A DNA stretch of 64,000 nucleotides, from positions 1 to 64,000 of the forward strand of contig DJSW01000018.1 of the NCBI GenBank assembly GCA_002439085.1, in the 5' to 3' direction. Positions 33,835-42,791 of this stretch are shown here, piece after piece; within the stretch, counting starts at the first letter, position 1; every line of letters starts with the position of its first letter. The position numbers were made by a program, and so were the translations under genes. Below the pieces are notes generated by a model that was given only the letters and a program-made list of their open reading frames with translations, had not been told where the DNA came from and did no database searches. This DNA comes from Alphaproteobacteria bacterium UBA6324 (GTDB taxonomy: Bacteria; Pseudomonadota; Alphaproteobacteria; CAAGCB01; CAG-977).

Positions 33835-34554
33835 ATGGAAACGCTGGTTAAACGGGAACGCCTGACGGTCGCGGAAAACAAAAACGCCGTTTTCATTGAA
33901 CGGGAATTGGCGGACAGATTGGAAATCGACGTCAAGGCGGGCGCGCGCGTCAAACACTACCGCCTGCACGGCGGGACGGACAACGCTTTGTCGGTCAGGA
34001 TCGGGGAAAACGCCGTCTATGAACTGGTCACGCTGCATCTGGGAAACGGCGACTTGACGATGTCGTTCGATTTGGCAGGCGAGGGGGCAAACTGCCGCAG
34101 TGATGTCGTCTATGTCCTGTCCGGCGATGAAAAATCGGTGATCGCGTCGGATATTCGGCACGGCGCGGACAAAACCGTTTCCGCCCAGCTGGTCAAAGGC
34201 GCGGTCGGCGGGCGCGGACACGCCGCGTTTCAAGGCGGCATCCTGATCCCTTATGATAAAAAGGAAATCGATGGCGCGCAGCAGCACCGCGCGTTGCTGT
34301 TGTCCCGCGACGCGACGATTGAAGCCGTGCCGCGGTTGGAAATTTACGCCGACGACGTGAAATGCGCCCACGGTTCCGCGATCGGCACGCTGAATCAAGA
34401 CCAGCTGTACTACATGCGCACCCGCGGCATTGACGAAAACGACGCACGCGCTTTGCTGACAACGGCGTTTTTGAACGAAGTGCTGGACGGGATCAAAGAC
34501 GAAACCGTCCGCGCGGAATTTGAACGTCTGGCGGACGAGGGGTTGAAAAAATGA
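33835..34554 (+). CDS. sufD: Fe-S assembly protein SufD, short form
   Basis: A 239-residue SufD, much shorter than the usual 400 or more. The N-terminal helical region and part of the beta-helix are missing. The C-terminal signature KCAHGSAIGTLNQDQLYYMR and TRGIDENDARALL, with the conserved histidine, is intact. The frame is open and neighbours are tightly packed, so this looks like a genuinely compact protein rather than a broken gene. It overlaps sufS by 4 bases (ATGA). Confidence 0.88.
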   Translation: METLVKRERLTVAENKNAVFIERELADRLEIDVKAGARVKHYRLHGGTDNALSVRIGENAVYELVTLHLGNGDLTMSFDLAGEGANCRSDVVYVLSGDEKSVIASDIRHGADKTVSAQLVKGAVGGRGHAAFQGGILIPYDKKEIDGAQQHRALLLSRDATIEAVPRLEIYADDVKCAHGSAIGTLNQDQLYYMRTRGIDENDARALLTTAFLNEVLDGIKDETVRAEFERLADEGLKK

Positions 34555-35771
34555 GCTTCGATGTTGAAAAAATCCGCGCCGACTTTCCCGCCCTGTCGCT
34601 GAGTGTTCACGGCCGGCCGCTGGTGTTTTTGGACAGCGCGGCGTCGGCGCAAAAGCCGCTGTGCGTCATTGAGGAAATGAAACGCCTGTATTTGAACGAA
34701 TACGCGAACGTCCACCGCGGCGTATATGAATTGTCCGAAAAGGCGACGGTCAATTTTGAAAACGCCCGCAAAAAGGTTCAGCACTTCATCAACGCCGCGT
34801 CGGACAAGGAAATCGTGTTCACGCGCGGGGCGACGGATTCGATCAATTTGGCCGCATACACTTGGGGTGCGGCGAATTTGCGGGCGGGCGATGAAATCGT
34901 CCTGTCGCAGGCGGAACATCATTCCAACATCGTTCCGTGGCAGATTTTGCAAAGCCGGATCGGGTTTAAAATCAACGTCGCGCCCGTTGACGACAACGGC
35001 GATTTCGATTTCGACGCGTACCTGAACCTGTTGAACGAAAAAACGAAACTGGTTTCCGTCGCGCACGTTTCCAACGTTTTGGGGACGGTCTTTCCCGTGA
35101 AAGAAATTACGGCGGCGGCGCACAAAGCGGGCGCAACCGTGTTGATCGACGGGTGTCAGGGGGCGACGCATCTGCCCGTTGACGTGCGGGACATCGGATG
35201 CGACTTTTATGCTTTTTCCGGTCACAAGCTGTACGGCCCGACGGGGGTCGGCGTTTTGTACGGCCGTCTGCCCGTTTTGGAAACCATGCCCCCGTTCGAG
35301 GGCGGCGGCGACATGATCAAAACCGTATCGTTTTCGGGTAGCACATGGGCGGAACCGCCCGCGCGGTTTGAAGCCGGCACGCCCGCGATCATGCAGGCGG
35401 TTGGGTTGGGATTGGCGGTCGATTACGTCGAACGGATCGGCATGGACGCCATTGACGCGCACGAACGCGCTTTGGGTAAAATGATGCAGGATCAAATCGC
35501 CGCGATTGACGGCGTTCGGGTGATCGGCACGTCGAAAAACAAAGCGGCCGTTGTCAGCTTTGTCACCGACTTTGCCCACCCGCAGGATATCGCTATGGTG
35601 TTGGATCAAGAGGCGGTCGCCGTCCGCACGGGGCATCATTGCGCCCAGCCTTTGCACGAACGGTTCGGCGTTTCCGTTTCCGTCCGCGCGTCTTTGGGCG
35701 TTTACAACACGGCGGACGACGTTGAAAAATTCGTCGCGGCGGTCGCCAAAGCCAAACGGTTTTTCGGTTGA
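34551..35771 (+). CDS. sufS: Cysteine desulfurase SufS
   Basis: A 406-residue PLP enzyme that takes sulfur from cysteine for cluster assembly. The PLP lysine is in FSGHKLYGPTGVGVLYGR, and the active-site cysteine is in VRTGHHCAQPL. Other family segments are AEHHSNIVPW and LPVDVRDIGCDFYAFSG. It belongs to the SufS/CsdA group. No sufE or sufU is present in the operon, so the sulfur acceptor must be encoded elsewhere or sulfur is passed directly to SufB. Confidence 0.96.
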   Translation: MSFDVEKIRADFPALSLSVHGRPLVFLDSAASAQKPLCVIEEMKRLYLNEYANVHRGVYELSEKATVNFENARKKVQHFINAASDKEIVFTRGATDSINLAAYTWGAANLRAGDEIVLSQAEHHSNIVPWQILQSRIGFKINVAPVDDNGDFDFDAYLNLLNEKTKLVSVAHVSNVLGTVFPVKEITAAAHKAGATVLIDGCQGATHLPVDVRDIGCDFYAFSGHKLYGPTGVGVLYGRLPVLETMPPFEGGGDMIKTVSFSGSTWAEPPARFEAGTPAIMQAVGLGLAVDYVERIGMDAIDAHERALGKMMQDQIAAIDGVRVIGTSKNKAAVVSFVTDFAHPQDIAMVLDQEAVAVRTGHHCAQPLHERFGVSVSVRASLGVYNTADDVEKFVAAVAKAKRFFG

Positions 35772-35790
35772 TTTTCATTGCGAAAGGAAA

Positions 35791-36450
35791 ATGGCCATGG
35801 ACGATGAAAAGATTTCAAAACAAAACGAAGCGGTTCAGAATCTGCCCGCTTTGGCGCCGGAGGAATTGAAAAAGTTGGAAAATTTCACGGGAACGATTGA
35901 AATTCCCTTGCCCGCGCCCGCCGCGCCGACGACGGAAAACGCCGAACCCGTCGTGGAAAACGCCACGGCTGACGCCGACGCGCCCGCGAAAACCGGCGGC
36001 GACGAAAGCGCGTCCCCGTTGTCCGAAGAAGATTTCAGCGATTTTGAACAGCTGCTGTGGGGCGGGAATATGCCCGACGCTCCGGCGGTCAATTTCGGCG
36101 ACGAATACGTCGTGGTGGAGGGGACGGAGCTGCCGCCTGACGCGGAACAGGCCAAAATGGACGACATCGTAGCGGCGATCAAAACGGTCGAAGACCCCGA
36201 ATTGATGCTGAACGTGTACGATTTGGGGTTGATCTACCGGCTGGACAGGCTGAAAAACGGCGATGTCGAAATCGATATGACCGTGACCGCGCCGTCCTGT
36301 CCCGTCGCGGGATTGATGCCGAAACAGGTCGCCGAAGCCGTTTCAAAGGTGGCGGGGGTCGGCAAAGTCACCGTCACGCTGGTGTGGGAACCGGCGTGGA
36401 CGATTGACAAAATGACGGACGACGCTAAACTGGCATTGAATATGTTTTAA
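35791..36450 (+). CDS. sufT: SufT / MIP18 family Fe-S maturation protein with N-terminal extension
   Basis: A 219-residue protein. The C-terminal half (about 120-219) is a DUF59/MIP18 domain with TVEDPELMLNVYDLGLIYRL and the cysteine in TAPSCPVAGLMP; this domain takes part in Fe-S protein maturation. The N-terminal 110 residues are an acidic, Ala/Pro-rich extension that is unusually long for SufT. ATG 35791 has GAAAGG before it. It follows sufS by 19 bases, so it belongs to the suf operon. Confidence 0.9.
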   Translation: MAMDDEKISKQNEAVQNLPALAPEELKKLENFTGTIEIPLPAPAAPTTENAEPVVENATADADAPAKTGGDESASPLSEEDFSDFEQLLWGGNMPDAPAVNFGDEYVVVEGTELPPDAEQAKMDDIVAAIKTVEDPELMLNVYDLGLIYRLDRLKNGDVEIDMTVTAPSCPVAGLMPKQVAEAVSKVAGVGKVTVTLVWEPAWTIDKMTDDAKLALNMF

Positions 36451-36467
36451 CAACCGGCACGGTGTTT

Positions 36468-37973
36468 ATGAAAAAAATTCTTTCCCTCCTTTTGATCGTC
36501 ACCCTGACATTCACGGTTTCTTGTAAAAAGGAAGCGGAAAGAACGGTTCCGTTTGAACGGTTCAGAACGGTAAAACGCCAACTTCTATTCGCGGAAAACA
36601 AGGATGCAAGCGCGTATCTGACCAGCCGCGAAGGGCGCGTTGACGACATTTTGCAAAAATATGTAAAGGAGTTTCGCGATACGCATCCGGAGGGGACGAC
36701 ACCGTTTTTACAGTTGAAGCCCGAAATTGAAAAATCGCCCCTGTTCGCGTTGATCCGTAAAATGCCGAAAGGCGCGAATTTGCATTTGCACGCACCGATG
36801 GCCGCGCCGGCGGAAAAGCTGTACGATTTGGCCGCGCGGACGAAAAAGCTGTACGTCTATCTGCCGGAAGGGAAAAACAAAAACGAAAGGGAACGGGGAA
36901 AAGAATTGGGCAAGCTGGCGATGTTCAATCCGAAACACGTTCCCGACGGTTTTGTTCCCTTTCGTTCGGCGGCGGAAAAAGGCCTGCCTAAAAAAGAGTT
37001 TATAAAACTGTTGCAAATTCATCGCGGCGGTGAAAAGGCGTGGGGGCGTCTGCGTTCCGCCCATGCCAGAGTGCTGCCGTTCATCAATTCCGAACCGGAA
37101 ATTTACAAAGCGTTTTTAACGGCCGCGTTTCAAGACGCTGTTGACGACAATATTGATCATCTGGAATTGCGGATGCGGTTCCGGCCGTTCGCCAATAAAC
37201 GCTATCAGAACGTGACGCAGGAACAGGTTTTAAAAGACGCTTATCTGGAATTTAAACGGAAACACCCCGATTTTTCCCTGAAAATCATTTACACCTTGTC
37301 GAAAAAAAAGCATTCTCGCGGCGATTTGATCCTGACGGAATACTATAATATGCTGGATCTGAAAAAACGGATTAAAGACGATTTCGATCCCGAAAATCCC
37401 GTCGATTTGATCGTCGGCATGGATATGGCCGGACAAGAGGACGCCGCGTGGCCGTTTTCACGGATGCTGGCGGATTTCGAGGTTTTGTATAATCAGGGAT
37501 ACCTGCGCGACCTGTACCTGCACGCGGGGGAAAGCAACCGCCAGAACTCCTATAACGTTGTTGATGCTTATTTGCTGAAATCAAACCGCATCGGTCACGG
37601 AACGAACCTGTACCGTTTTCCGAAACTGGCGGAAAAATTCGTCGCGGAGCAAATTCCGCTGGAAATCGCGCCGGTCAGCAACCATTCGCTGGGATATGTC
37701 GGCGATTGGCGCAACCATCCCGCCATTGAATACGTCCGCCGCGGTATTCCCGTCGTTTTGGGATCGGACGATCCGCTTTTATTCGGCAACAACGGGTTGT
37801 CGTATGATTTTTTCATCGCCGCCGCGTATTGGGATATGTCGCTGTCCGAATTGAAAAAATTCTGCATCAATTCCATCAAATACAGCGCGGTCACGGAACG
37901 GGAGCGCGAAGAGATGATGAACCGCTGGTCGCAGCGGTGGGATAATTTTATCGACGATGTTTTGCAGGATTAG
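36468..37973 (+). CDS. Secreted lipoprotein adenosine deaminase (ADGF/ADA2-like)
   Basis: A 501-residue metal-dependent deaminase converting adenosine to inosine. The leader ends in VSCKKE, a probable lipidation site. The HxH metal site is GANLHLHAPMAAP (near 108), the catalytic glutamate HAGESNRQN, the metal histidine GHGTNL and the metal aspartates GSDDPLLF. The N-terminal region of about 80 residues and the overall length match the extracellular ADGF group, not the cytosolic Add. It is 17 bases after sufT but functionally unrelated. With uridine phosphorylase at 50.5 kb it suggests use of external nucleosides. Confidence 0.88.
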   Translation: MKKILSLLLIVTLTFTVSCKKEAERTVPFERFRTVKRQLLFAENKDASAYLTSREGRVDDILQKYVKEFRDTHPEGTTPFLQLKPEIEKSPLFALIRKMPKGANLHLHAPMAAPAEKLYDLAARTKKLYVYLPEGKNKNERERGKELGKLAMFNPKHVPDGFVPFRSAAEKGLPKKEFIKLLQIHRGGEKAWGRLRSAHARVLPFINSEPEIYKAFLTAAFQDAVDDNIDHLELRMRFRPFANKRYQNVTQEQVLKDAYLEFKRKHPDFSLKIIYTLSKKKHSRGDLILTEYYNMLDLKKRIKDDFDPENPVDLIVGMDMAGQEDAAWPFSRMLADFEVLYNQGYLRDLYLHAGESNRQNSYNVVDAYLLKSNRIGHGTNLYRFPKLAEKFVAEQIPLEIAPVSNHSLGYVGDWRNHPAIEYVRRGIPVVLGSDDPLLFGNNGLSYDFFIAAAYWDMSLSELKKFCINSIKYSAVTEREREEMMNRWSQRWDNFIDDVLQD

Positions 37974-38380
37974 TTGATCTGGTTGACCCAATCCAGATCG
38001 TCGCCGTTTTTCAATTCGTGCGGCACTTTGACGTACTTGCTTTCCAGATAGTCGATCATCAGCGGGCTGAGCGCTTCAATCCCCGCGAAAATCATGGACC
38101 GGTTGAAATCCTTGCTCAGGAAATATTCGACGATTTCCCATTTGTCCAAATCAATCGCCAGCGACACCGGATTTTTGCCGCCCGTGACGATCAGCGCGGG
38201 ATCGGCACCCAGTTCGCGCAGGTATTTAACGGCGGGCAGGTGGTCGTCTTCCACCGCCATGTACAGCAAAACGACGGGGTCGATGCCGTCGTTCAACAAC
38301 GCGTCAATCGTCGCGCGCAATTCGCTTTCCGGCAGGGATTTGTTGGTCAGCAACGCTTTAAACTGTTTTTGAAAAGACAT
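37970..38380 (-). CDS. Ankyrin-repeat-like small protein
   Basis: A 136-residue protein with AAAGGA before its ATG. Paired helices such as VLLYMAVEDDHLPAVKYLRE, LGADPAL and NPVSLAIDLDKWEIVEYFLS have the spacing and A/L/G pattern of two to three ankyrin repeats, flanked by an N-terminal helix and a divergent end. No signal peptide is present. It begins 15 bases after the zincin paralog at 38396 and may be co-transcribed. Its stop overlaps the adenosine deaminase stop tail to tail by 4 bases. The binding partner is unknown. Confidence 0.7.
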   Translation of the reverse strand: MSFQKQFKALLTNKSLPESELRATIDALLNDGIDPVVLLYMAVEDDHLPAVKYLRELGADPALIVTGGKNPVSLAIDLDKWEIVEYFLSKDFNRSMIFAGIEALSPLMIDYLESKYVKVPHELKNGDDLDWVNQIN

Positions 38381-38395
38381 ATTCGTTCCTTTGCG

Positions 38396-39508
38396 TCAAC
38401 GTTGACGGTTGTTTAATAACGCCTGTAATGCGCCGTTGCTTTGCCGTGCGCGCGGCGGACGGGCGGGGGATCGGGACGCCGCGCCCCGCGTCGGCAGGGT
38501 TCTCACACTGTCGTCTTTCGCTTTTCCCATAATGTCGTGCCGCATTTCAAAAAAGCGGTTTGCGACCGCTTTCGTTTCGGCGGTGACGGCGCACATCCGC
38601 GGTTCGTTCAAAATGTGCGGATCATGTTTGAAATAACATTCCCCGTTGTTCGTCGCGCAAACCGTTTCGACGATCTGTTGCGATGTCATATGATCGGAAA
38701 AGGGCATTCCCTTGAACGTATTGATCCGTCCCCAAACGGGTTGCAGATCAACCGATCGCATCGGGTCGCGCAGATACCGCATTTCATACACCGTCATCAT
38801 GGCGGATTGATCGAACCACCCCTTGAACGCATCCTGCATCGTGGACGATTGGTCGTCCACCACCATTCCCAGCGGTTTTTCGATCGACGGTTTCATCACG
38901 GTCGCCGCGATGACGGGCGCGGTTTGGGCGAACGCGCGCCACACGCTTTCATCCTTTGTCGCCGCGCGGATTTCCAACGCGACTTGTGCCGCGGCCGCCT
39001 GTGCGTCGGCTTCGGTCGCGCGGCGCAGCCGGACCTCGGTCGCGAAATCCGTCGTGTAAAATTCAGGCACGCCGCGCTGATGCTGCTGGGCGTGGCGCGA
39101 TTCATGCGCCAGCGTCGCGATCAGCTTTTCGTCGTCGATCGTCGGATTCAGGTGGATACGCTTTTTATCCCTGCTGCATGAACCGAAACTGTTCCTCTGC
39201 ATGGCAAAGTCCAGAGCATAGCCGTTTTGCGCGGCGTCCTCCAACAACTTCCGTCCGGTGGGGGAGTTTTTGGCGATCGCGTTGACCAAGGCGGTCAACC
39301 GCCTTTTTTCGCTTTTCGACCCTTTCAATTTGATGTCGATTTCGGGCTTTTCCTCTTTGTAAAAACCGCGTAAAACCGGCAGGGAAAAGATGTGCCCCAA
39401 AAACGACGCTTCATCCGGAGCGGCGGCTTTTTTTTCTTCCGCCGCCGTTTTGACATCCCGTTGTTCGGGCATTTTCATTCTTTCAAAAGCTTGAGCTAAA
39501 ACGGACAT
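38396..39508 (-). CDS. Putative zincin metallopeptidase-like protein (HESRH), paralog A
   Basis: A 370-residue protein. The core SPTGRKLL ... IHLNP ... LIATLAHESRHAQQ places HExxH at 135-139, with a glutamate at 166 in TEADAQAAAA exactly 27 residues later. The same layout is present in the neighbour at 39621 and the protein at 22543. There is no signal peptide; the N-terminal 35 residues are variable and charged. The C-terminal tail is rich in Arg, Pro and Ser. The conserved GECYFKHDPHILNEPRMC segment is shared with paralog B. Likely a zinc-dependent hydrolase acting inside the cell or on a translocated target, but this is inference. Confidence 0.7.
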   Translation of the reverse strand: MSVLAQAFERMKMPEQRDVKTAAEEKKAAAPDEASFLGHIFSLPVLRGFYKEEKPEIDIKLKGSKSEKRRLTALVNAIAKNSPTGRKLLEDAAQNGYALDFAMQRNSFGSCSRDKKRIHLNPTIDDEKLIATLAHESRHAQQHQRGVPEFYTTDFATEVRLRRATEADAQAAAAQVALEIRAATKDESVWRAFAQTAPVIAATVMKPSIEKPLGMVVDDQSSTMQDAFKGWFDQSAMMTVYEMRYLRDPMRSVDLQPVWGRINTFKGMPFSDHMTSQQIVETVCATNNGECYFKHDPHILNEPRMCAVTAETKAVANRFFEMRHDIMGKAKDDSVRTLPTRGAASRSPARPPRARQSNGALQALLNNRQR

Positions 39509-39570
39509 GGCGACACCCCTTTTGCTGTTTGGACGGAACTATAGCACGTTTTGGAAAAAATGGAATAGAA

Positions 39571-39605
39571 AAAGCCCCCTGAAACGCATATTTCAAAGGG
39601 GCTTT
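39571..39605 (-). terminator. Intrinsic terminator between zincin paralogs
   Basis: AAAGCCCC (39571-39578) and GGGGCTTT (39598-39605), with an inner TGAAA/TTTCA extension, are followed on the minus strand by TTTTC. It separates paralog B from paralog A. Confidence 0.8.
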
Positions 39606-39620
39606 CAAATTTTGAAACAC

Positions 39621-40691
39621 TCAACGCGACCGGTTGTTTAAAACGGCCTTGGTCACGGCGGCCTTTTTAACGTCGTAGGGCATATCGAAATACCCGTATT
39701 TCGGCGCGAAAGACCGCGGACTGCGTTCGGGCAGTTCGCGATAGCTGAAATCTTTCGACCGGTCGGTCAGCTGTTGGCGGCGGTTGAAAAACATATCCGC
39801 GGCCGCTTTGGTTTCCGGCATGATGCCGCACATTTTCGGCCGGTTCAAAACGTACGGATCGTTGGCAATATAACATTCGCCGTTTTCCGTTTCGCACACC
39901 TGTTTGACAATTTCGACGGGGGACAGGTGGCCGCGGAACGGGCGTTCGGCGAAAATGTGCATTTGCGTCATTTCATCCTTGCCGGCGACGGATTTCAAAT
40001 GGCTGCGCAGGTATCCGTCTTCGTAAGCGGACACGATTTCATCCTGATCGAACCACCCGCAAAAGGCAATCGTCATATTTTTGTTGCGGTCGGCGACGAC
40101 CTCCCTCAACGGTTTTTCATGCGAAAAAAGCGGCAGGTCGGCGACGATTTCGGGATAGGACGATTTGAATTCCCGAAACGCCGAACCGTTATGCGTCGCG
40201 GCGCGGATTTCCAGCGCGGTTTGCAGCGCGGCCGCCTGCGCGTCGGCTTCGGCCGCGCGGCGCAATCTGATTTCGGTTGCGACATCATAAGTGCAGAAAT
40301 GCGAATTGACCCCGCGCAGATTTTGCTGGGCGTGGCGGGATTCGTGCGCCAGCGTCGTTGTCAGCTTGGCGTCGTTCATCATCGGGTTCAGCAATATCGT
40401 CTTGCTTTCTTTGTCGCAACTGCCGCAACTGTCCGACATCGCTTCAAAGCCGATCGAGTATCCGGCCTTTGCGGCGTCCTGCAAAATCTTTTTGCCGGTG
40501 GGCGAATGGCGCACGATCGTGTTGATCAGGTGCGCCTGCCGCTTTTGTTCCGTTTTCGATCCGGTCAGCGTAAATTCGATTTCCGGTTTTTCATCCGCGT
40601 AACGGCCGCGCACCAGCGGCGATGAAAACACGCGGGACAGAAAAGAACGTTGCGCGTCGGAACGGATAAAGGCGTCGGATAAAACAGACAT
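39621..40691 (-). CDS. Putative zincin metallopeptidase-like protein (HESRH), paralog B
   Basis: A 356-residue close relative of paralog A. Shared elements run the whole length: MSVL..AF at the start, RGRYADEKPEIEF, HSPTGKKIL, TILLNP, LAHESRHAQQNLRG (HExxH 116-120), EADAQAAALQ (Glu 147, 27 residues after the motif) and GECYIANDPYVLNRPKMCGI. Both end in NNR-x-R. Two cysteines in SCGSCDKES precede the metal helix. A tandem duplication is the simplest origin. Confidence 0.7.
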   Translation of the reverse strand: MSVLSDAFIRSDAQRSFLSRVFSSPLVRGRYADEKPEIEFTLTGSKTEQKRQAHLINTIVRHSPTGKKILQDAAKAGYSIGFEAMSDSCGSCDKESKTILLNPMMNDAKLTTTLAHESRHAQQNLRGVNSHFCTYDVATEIRLRRAAEADAQAAALQTALEIRAATHNGSAFREFKSSYPEIVADLPLFSHEKPLREVVADRNKNMTIAFCGWFDQDEIVSAYEDGYLRSHLKSVAGKDEMTQMHIFAERPFRGHLSPVEIVKQVCETENGECYIANDPYVLNRPKMCGIMPETKAAADMFFNRRQQLTDRSKDFSYRELPERSPRSFAPKYGYFDMPYDVKKAAVTKAVLNNRSR

Positions 40692-40758
40692 GGAAAGCCC
40701 CTTTCATAAACTTGACAAAATTATACGCCGTTTTTCGATAAAATAAAACAAAAAAGAA

Positions 40759-40782
40759 CCCGCGGCGGAAAATCGTCGCGGG
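40759..40782 (-). terminator. Intrinsic terminator after ccrM
   Basis: CCCGCGGCG pairs with CGTCGCGGG around a short loop, followed on the minus strand by TTCTTTTTT. Confidence 0.75.
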
Positions 40783-40804
40783 CGTTTTGTCAATCGGCGA
40801 AAAA

Positions 40805-41890
40805 TCAAGCGGCAAACAGCTTTGTGCGCAGTTCCTGACGCAGCGTGTCGATAACCTCCAAATCGTGGCGGCGTTTTTCAAAATGCCAGAACGTCCATCC
40901 GTTGCAACTGGGCAATCCTTGCAACGCCGCGCCGACTTTGTGGATCGAACCGGACACGTTATCCGCCAACAGCGAACCGTCCGAACGGACTTTGGCGGCG
41001 AAACGCTGCTTCGCGTCGAACAGCCAGTCGCCCGCCTGCAGCAATCCGTATTCCAGCACCGTTCCGAACGGAATGCGGGGTTCTTTGCGTTTGCACGACA
41101 TTTGCAATGCGGCCAGATCGGACACCGGCAAAATGGCGTCAATGCGTTCCTGCGCCCCTTTGATATAGCGGGGTTCGCGTTCAATGCCGATAAAGCGACG
41201 CCCCAAGCGTTTGGCAACCGCGCCGGTTGTTCCCGTGCCGAAAAACGGATCCAGAACGATGTCGCCGGGTTTGGTCGCCATCATCAACACGCGGTAAAGC
41301 AACGCTTCGGGTTTTTGCGTCGAATGCAACTTTTCGCCGTTTTCGTCCTTCAGCCGTTCGTGGCCGCTGCAAATCGGCAGATACCAATCACTGCGCAACT
41401 GCTTGTCGTCGTTGAACGCTTTCATCGCTTCGTAATTGAACGTGTATTTCGCGTTTGGGCTTTTGGCACACCAAATCAGCGTTTCGTGCGCGTTGCACAG
41501 GCGCGTTCCTTTCATGTTCGGCATGGGGTTGTCTTTGATCCACAAAATGTCGTTCAAGATCCAGAAACCCAAATTCTGTAGAATGTAGCCGACGCGGAAA
41601 ATGTTGTGATACGACCCGATGACCGTCAGCGTGCCGTCGTCTTTCAACACGCGGCGGGCGGCGGTCAGCCACGCGACCGTGAATTCGTCGTAGGCTTTGG
41701 CGTCCGCGAAATGATCCCATTCGTCCGTGACGCCGTCCACCAAAGAGCTGTCCGGACGGAACAAATCGCCGCCCAGCTGCATATTGTAAGGAGGGTCGGC
41801 GAAAATCATATCGACGGACTTTTCGGGCAGACTGTTCATCATTTCGATGCTGTCGCCGGGCAAAATAACATTCGTTTTCAAAGCGGCCAT
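40805..41890 (-). CDS. ccrM: Cell-cycle-regulated adenine DNA methyltransferase CcrM
   Basis: A 361-residue beta-class N6-adenine methyltransferase, in relatives specific for GANTC and central to the alphaproteobacterial cell cycle. ATG 41890 has GGAGG at 6 bases; the upstream ATG does not. The catalytic FADPPYNMQLGGD comes before the SAM motif LDPFFGTGTTGAVAKRLG, the beta-class order. The C-terminal 85 residues (from about 275) match the CcrM-specific domain needed for DNA binding, with LPSCNGWTFWHFE. It lies downstream of rnhB, a common alphaproteobacterial pairing. There is no restriction gene, so it is an orphan methylase. Confidence 0.93.
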   Translation of the reverse strand: MAALKTNVILPGDSIEMMNSLPEKSVDMIFADPPYNMQLGGDLFRPDSSLVDGVTDEWDHFADAKAYDEFTVAWLTAARRVLKDDGTLTVIGSYHNIFRVGYILQNLGFWILNDILWIKDNPMPNMKGTRLCNAHETLIWCAKSPNAKYTFNYEAMKAFNDDKQLRSDWYLPICSGHERLKDENGEKLHSTQKPEALLYRVLMMATKPGDIVLDPFFGTGTTGAVAKRLGRRFIGIEREPRYIKGAQERIDAILPVSDLAALQMSCKRKEPRIPFGTVLEYGLLQAGDWLFDAKQRFAAKVRSDGSLLADNVSGSIHKVGAALQGLPSCNGWTFWHFEKRRHDLEVIDTLRQELRTKLFAA

Positions 41891-42000
41891 AAAAAAACCT
41901 CCGACCAAATCTGTTCTTGGGGTCAGAATAGGGCGCAGAGGTAATTAATTTATTAACGGCGAAGCTTTTTTGAATAAATTTTCAAAACATTTTCAAATAT

Positions 42001-42639
42001 TTACACTTCATTAACCATTTGATCGGGCGTCAGCAGTCTTTTGATCGGCGCGTAGGATTTTCTGTGGTGGACGCATACGCCGTGCGTTTTCAACCCGTCC
42101 TGATGCGCTTGGGTGCCGTATCCCGCGTTCTTTTCCCAGCCGTAGTACGGAAATTCCTTCGCCAGATCGCGCATGATCCGGTCACGGGTGACTTTCGCGA
42201 CGATCGACGCGGCGGCGACGGACAGGCTGAGCGCGTCGCCCTTGATCAGAAAACGGGCGGGGCAGGGCAGTTCCGGCGGGATTTTGTTGCCGTCGATGAT
42301 CGCGAATTCCGGAACGGCGGGCAGGGACGCGACGGCGCGCCGCATCGCCAGAAACGTGGCTTGCAGTATGTTCAAGGCGTCGATTTCCTCCACGCTCGCC
42401 ATGCCGCACCCGATCAGCGCGTTTGACTGCTTCAGTTCGTCGAACAGGGCTTCGCGTTTCGCGGCGGTCAGCTTTTTTGAATCGTCCAGCTCCCGCGCCA
42501 GAGAATCCGGAATTTCAAGGTTCGGGAAAATCACCGCGCCCGCGACGACCGGTCCCGCCCACGGGCCGCGGCCGGCTTCGTCCACGCCGGCGGTCAGCGC
42601 CGCGCCGGAAAATGATTTTTCATAGGTGAAATCTGGCAT
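42001..42639 (-). CDS. rnhB: Ribonuclease HII
   Basis: A 212-residue RNase HII removing ribonucleotides from DNA-RNA hybrids. ATG 42639 has a GAAAGGAACC site; upstream in-frame ATGs are less suitable. The catalytic DE of GVDEAGRGPWAGPVVAGAV, the LDDSKKLT segment and the conserved SIVAKVTRDRIM and YGTQAHQDGLKTHGV are all present. It is 110 bases upstream of ccrM on the same strand. Confidence 0.95.
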   Translation of the reverse strand: MPDFTYEKSFSGAALTAGVDEAGRGPWAGPVVAGAVIFPNLEIPDSLARELDDSKKLTAAKREALFDELKQSNALIGCGMASVEEIDALNILQATFLAMRRAVASLPAVPEFAIIDGNKIPPELPCPARFLIKGDALSLSVAAASIVAKVTRDRIMRDLAKEFPYYGWEKNAGYGTQAHQDGLKTHGVCVHHRKSYAPIKRLLTPDQMVNEV

Positions 42640-42758
42640 CGTTCCGGTTCCTTTCGTGTTTTTGAAACGCGCCTTTTCAACTAAACGCACGGCGCGGCGG
42701 GTGTCAACTTTTTATTGCGACCGGCGCGGACATACGGACAAAAAAACATAAAAAAAGG

Positions 42759-42787
42759 TTGATGACGCGGCCGTTCTGCGCTACAGT
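42759..42787 (+). promoter_or_regulatory. Putative nifJ promoter
   Basis: TTGATG (42759-42764) and TACAGT (42782-42787) with a 17-base spacer. The transcript would begin near 42794, at the 5' edge of the leader hairpins. Confidence 0.5.
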
Positions 42788-42791
42788 CTGT

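Noticed and set aside
33835..34554. sufD as a pseudogene
   Set aside because: The frame is intact, overlaps sufS by 4 bases and keeps the conserved C-terminal core, so a short but functional protein is more likely.
40805..41890. Type II restriction-modification system
   Set aside because: The methylase has the CcrM C-terminal domain and lies beside rnhB; no restriction endonuclease gene is adjacent.
41891..42000. GANTC or CtrA (TTAA-N7-TTAA) sites controlling ccrM
   Set aside because: The gap between rnhB and ccrM has TTAA elements, but their spacing is 4 and not 7, and no GANTC was found in it.
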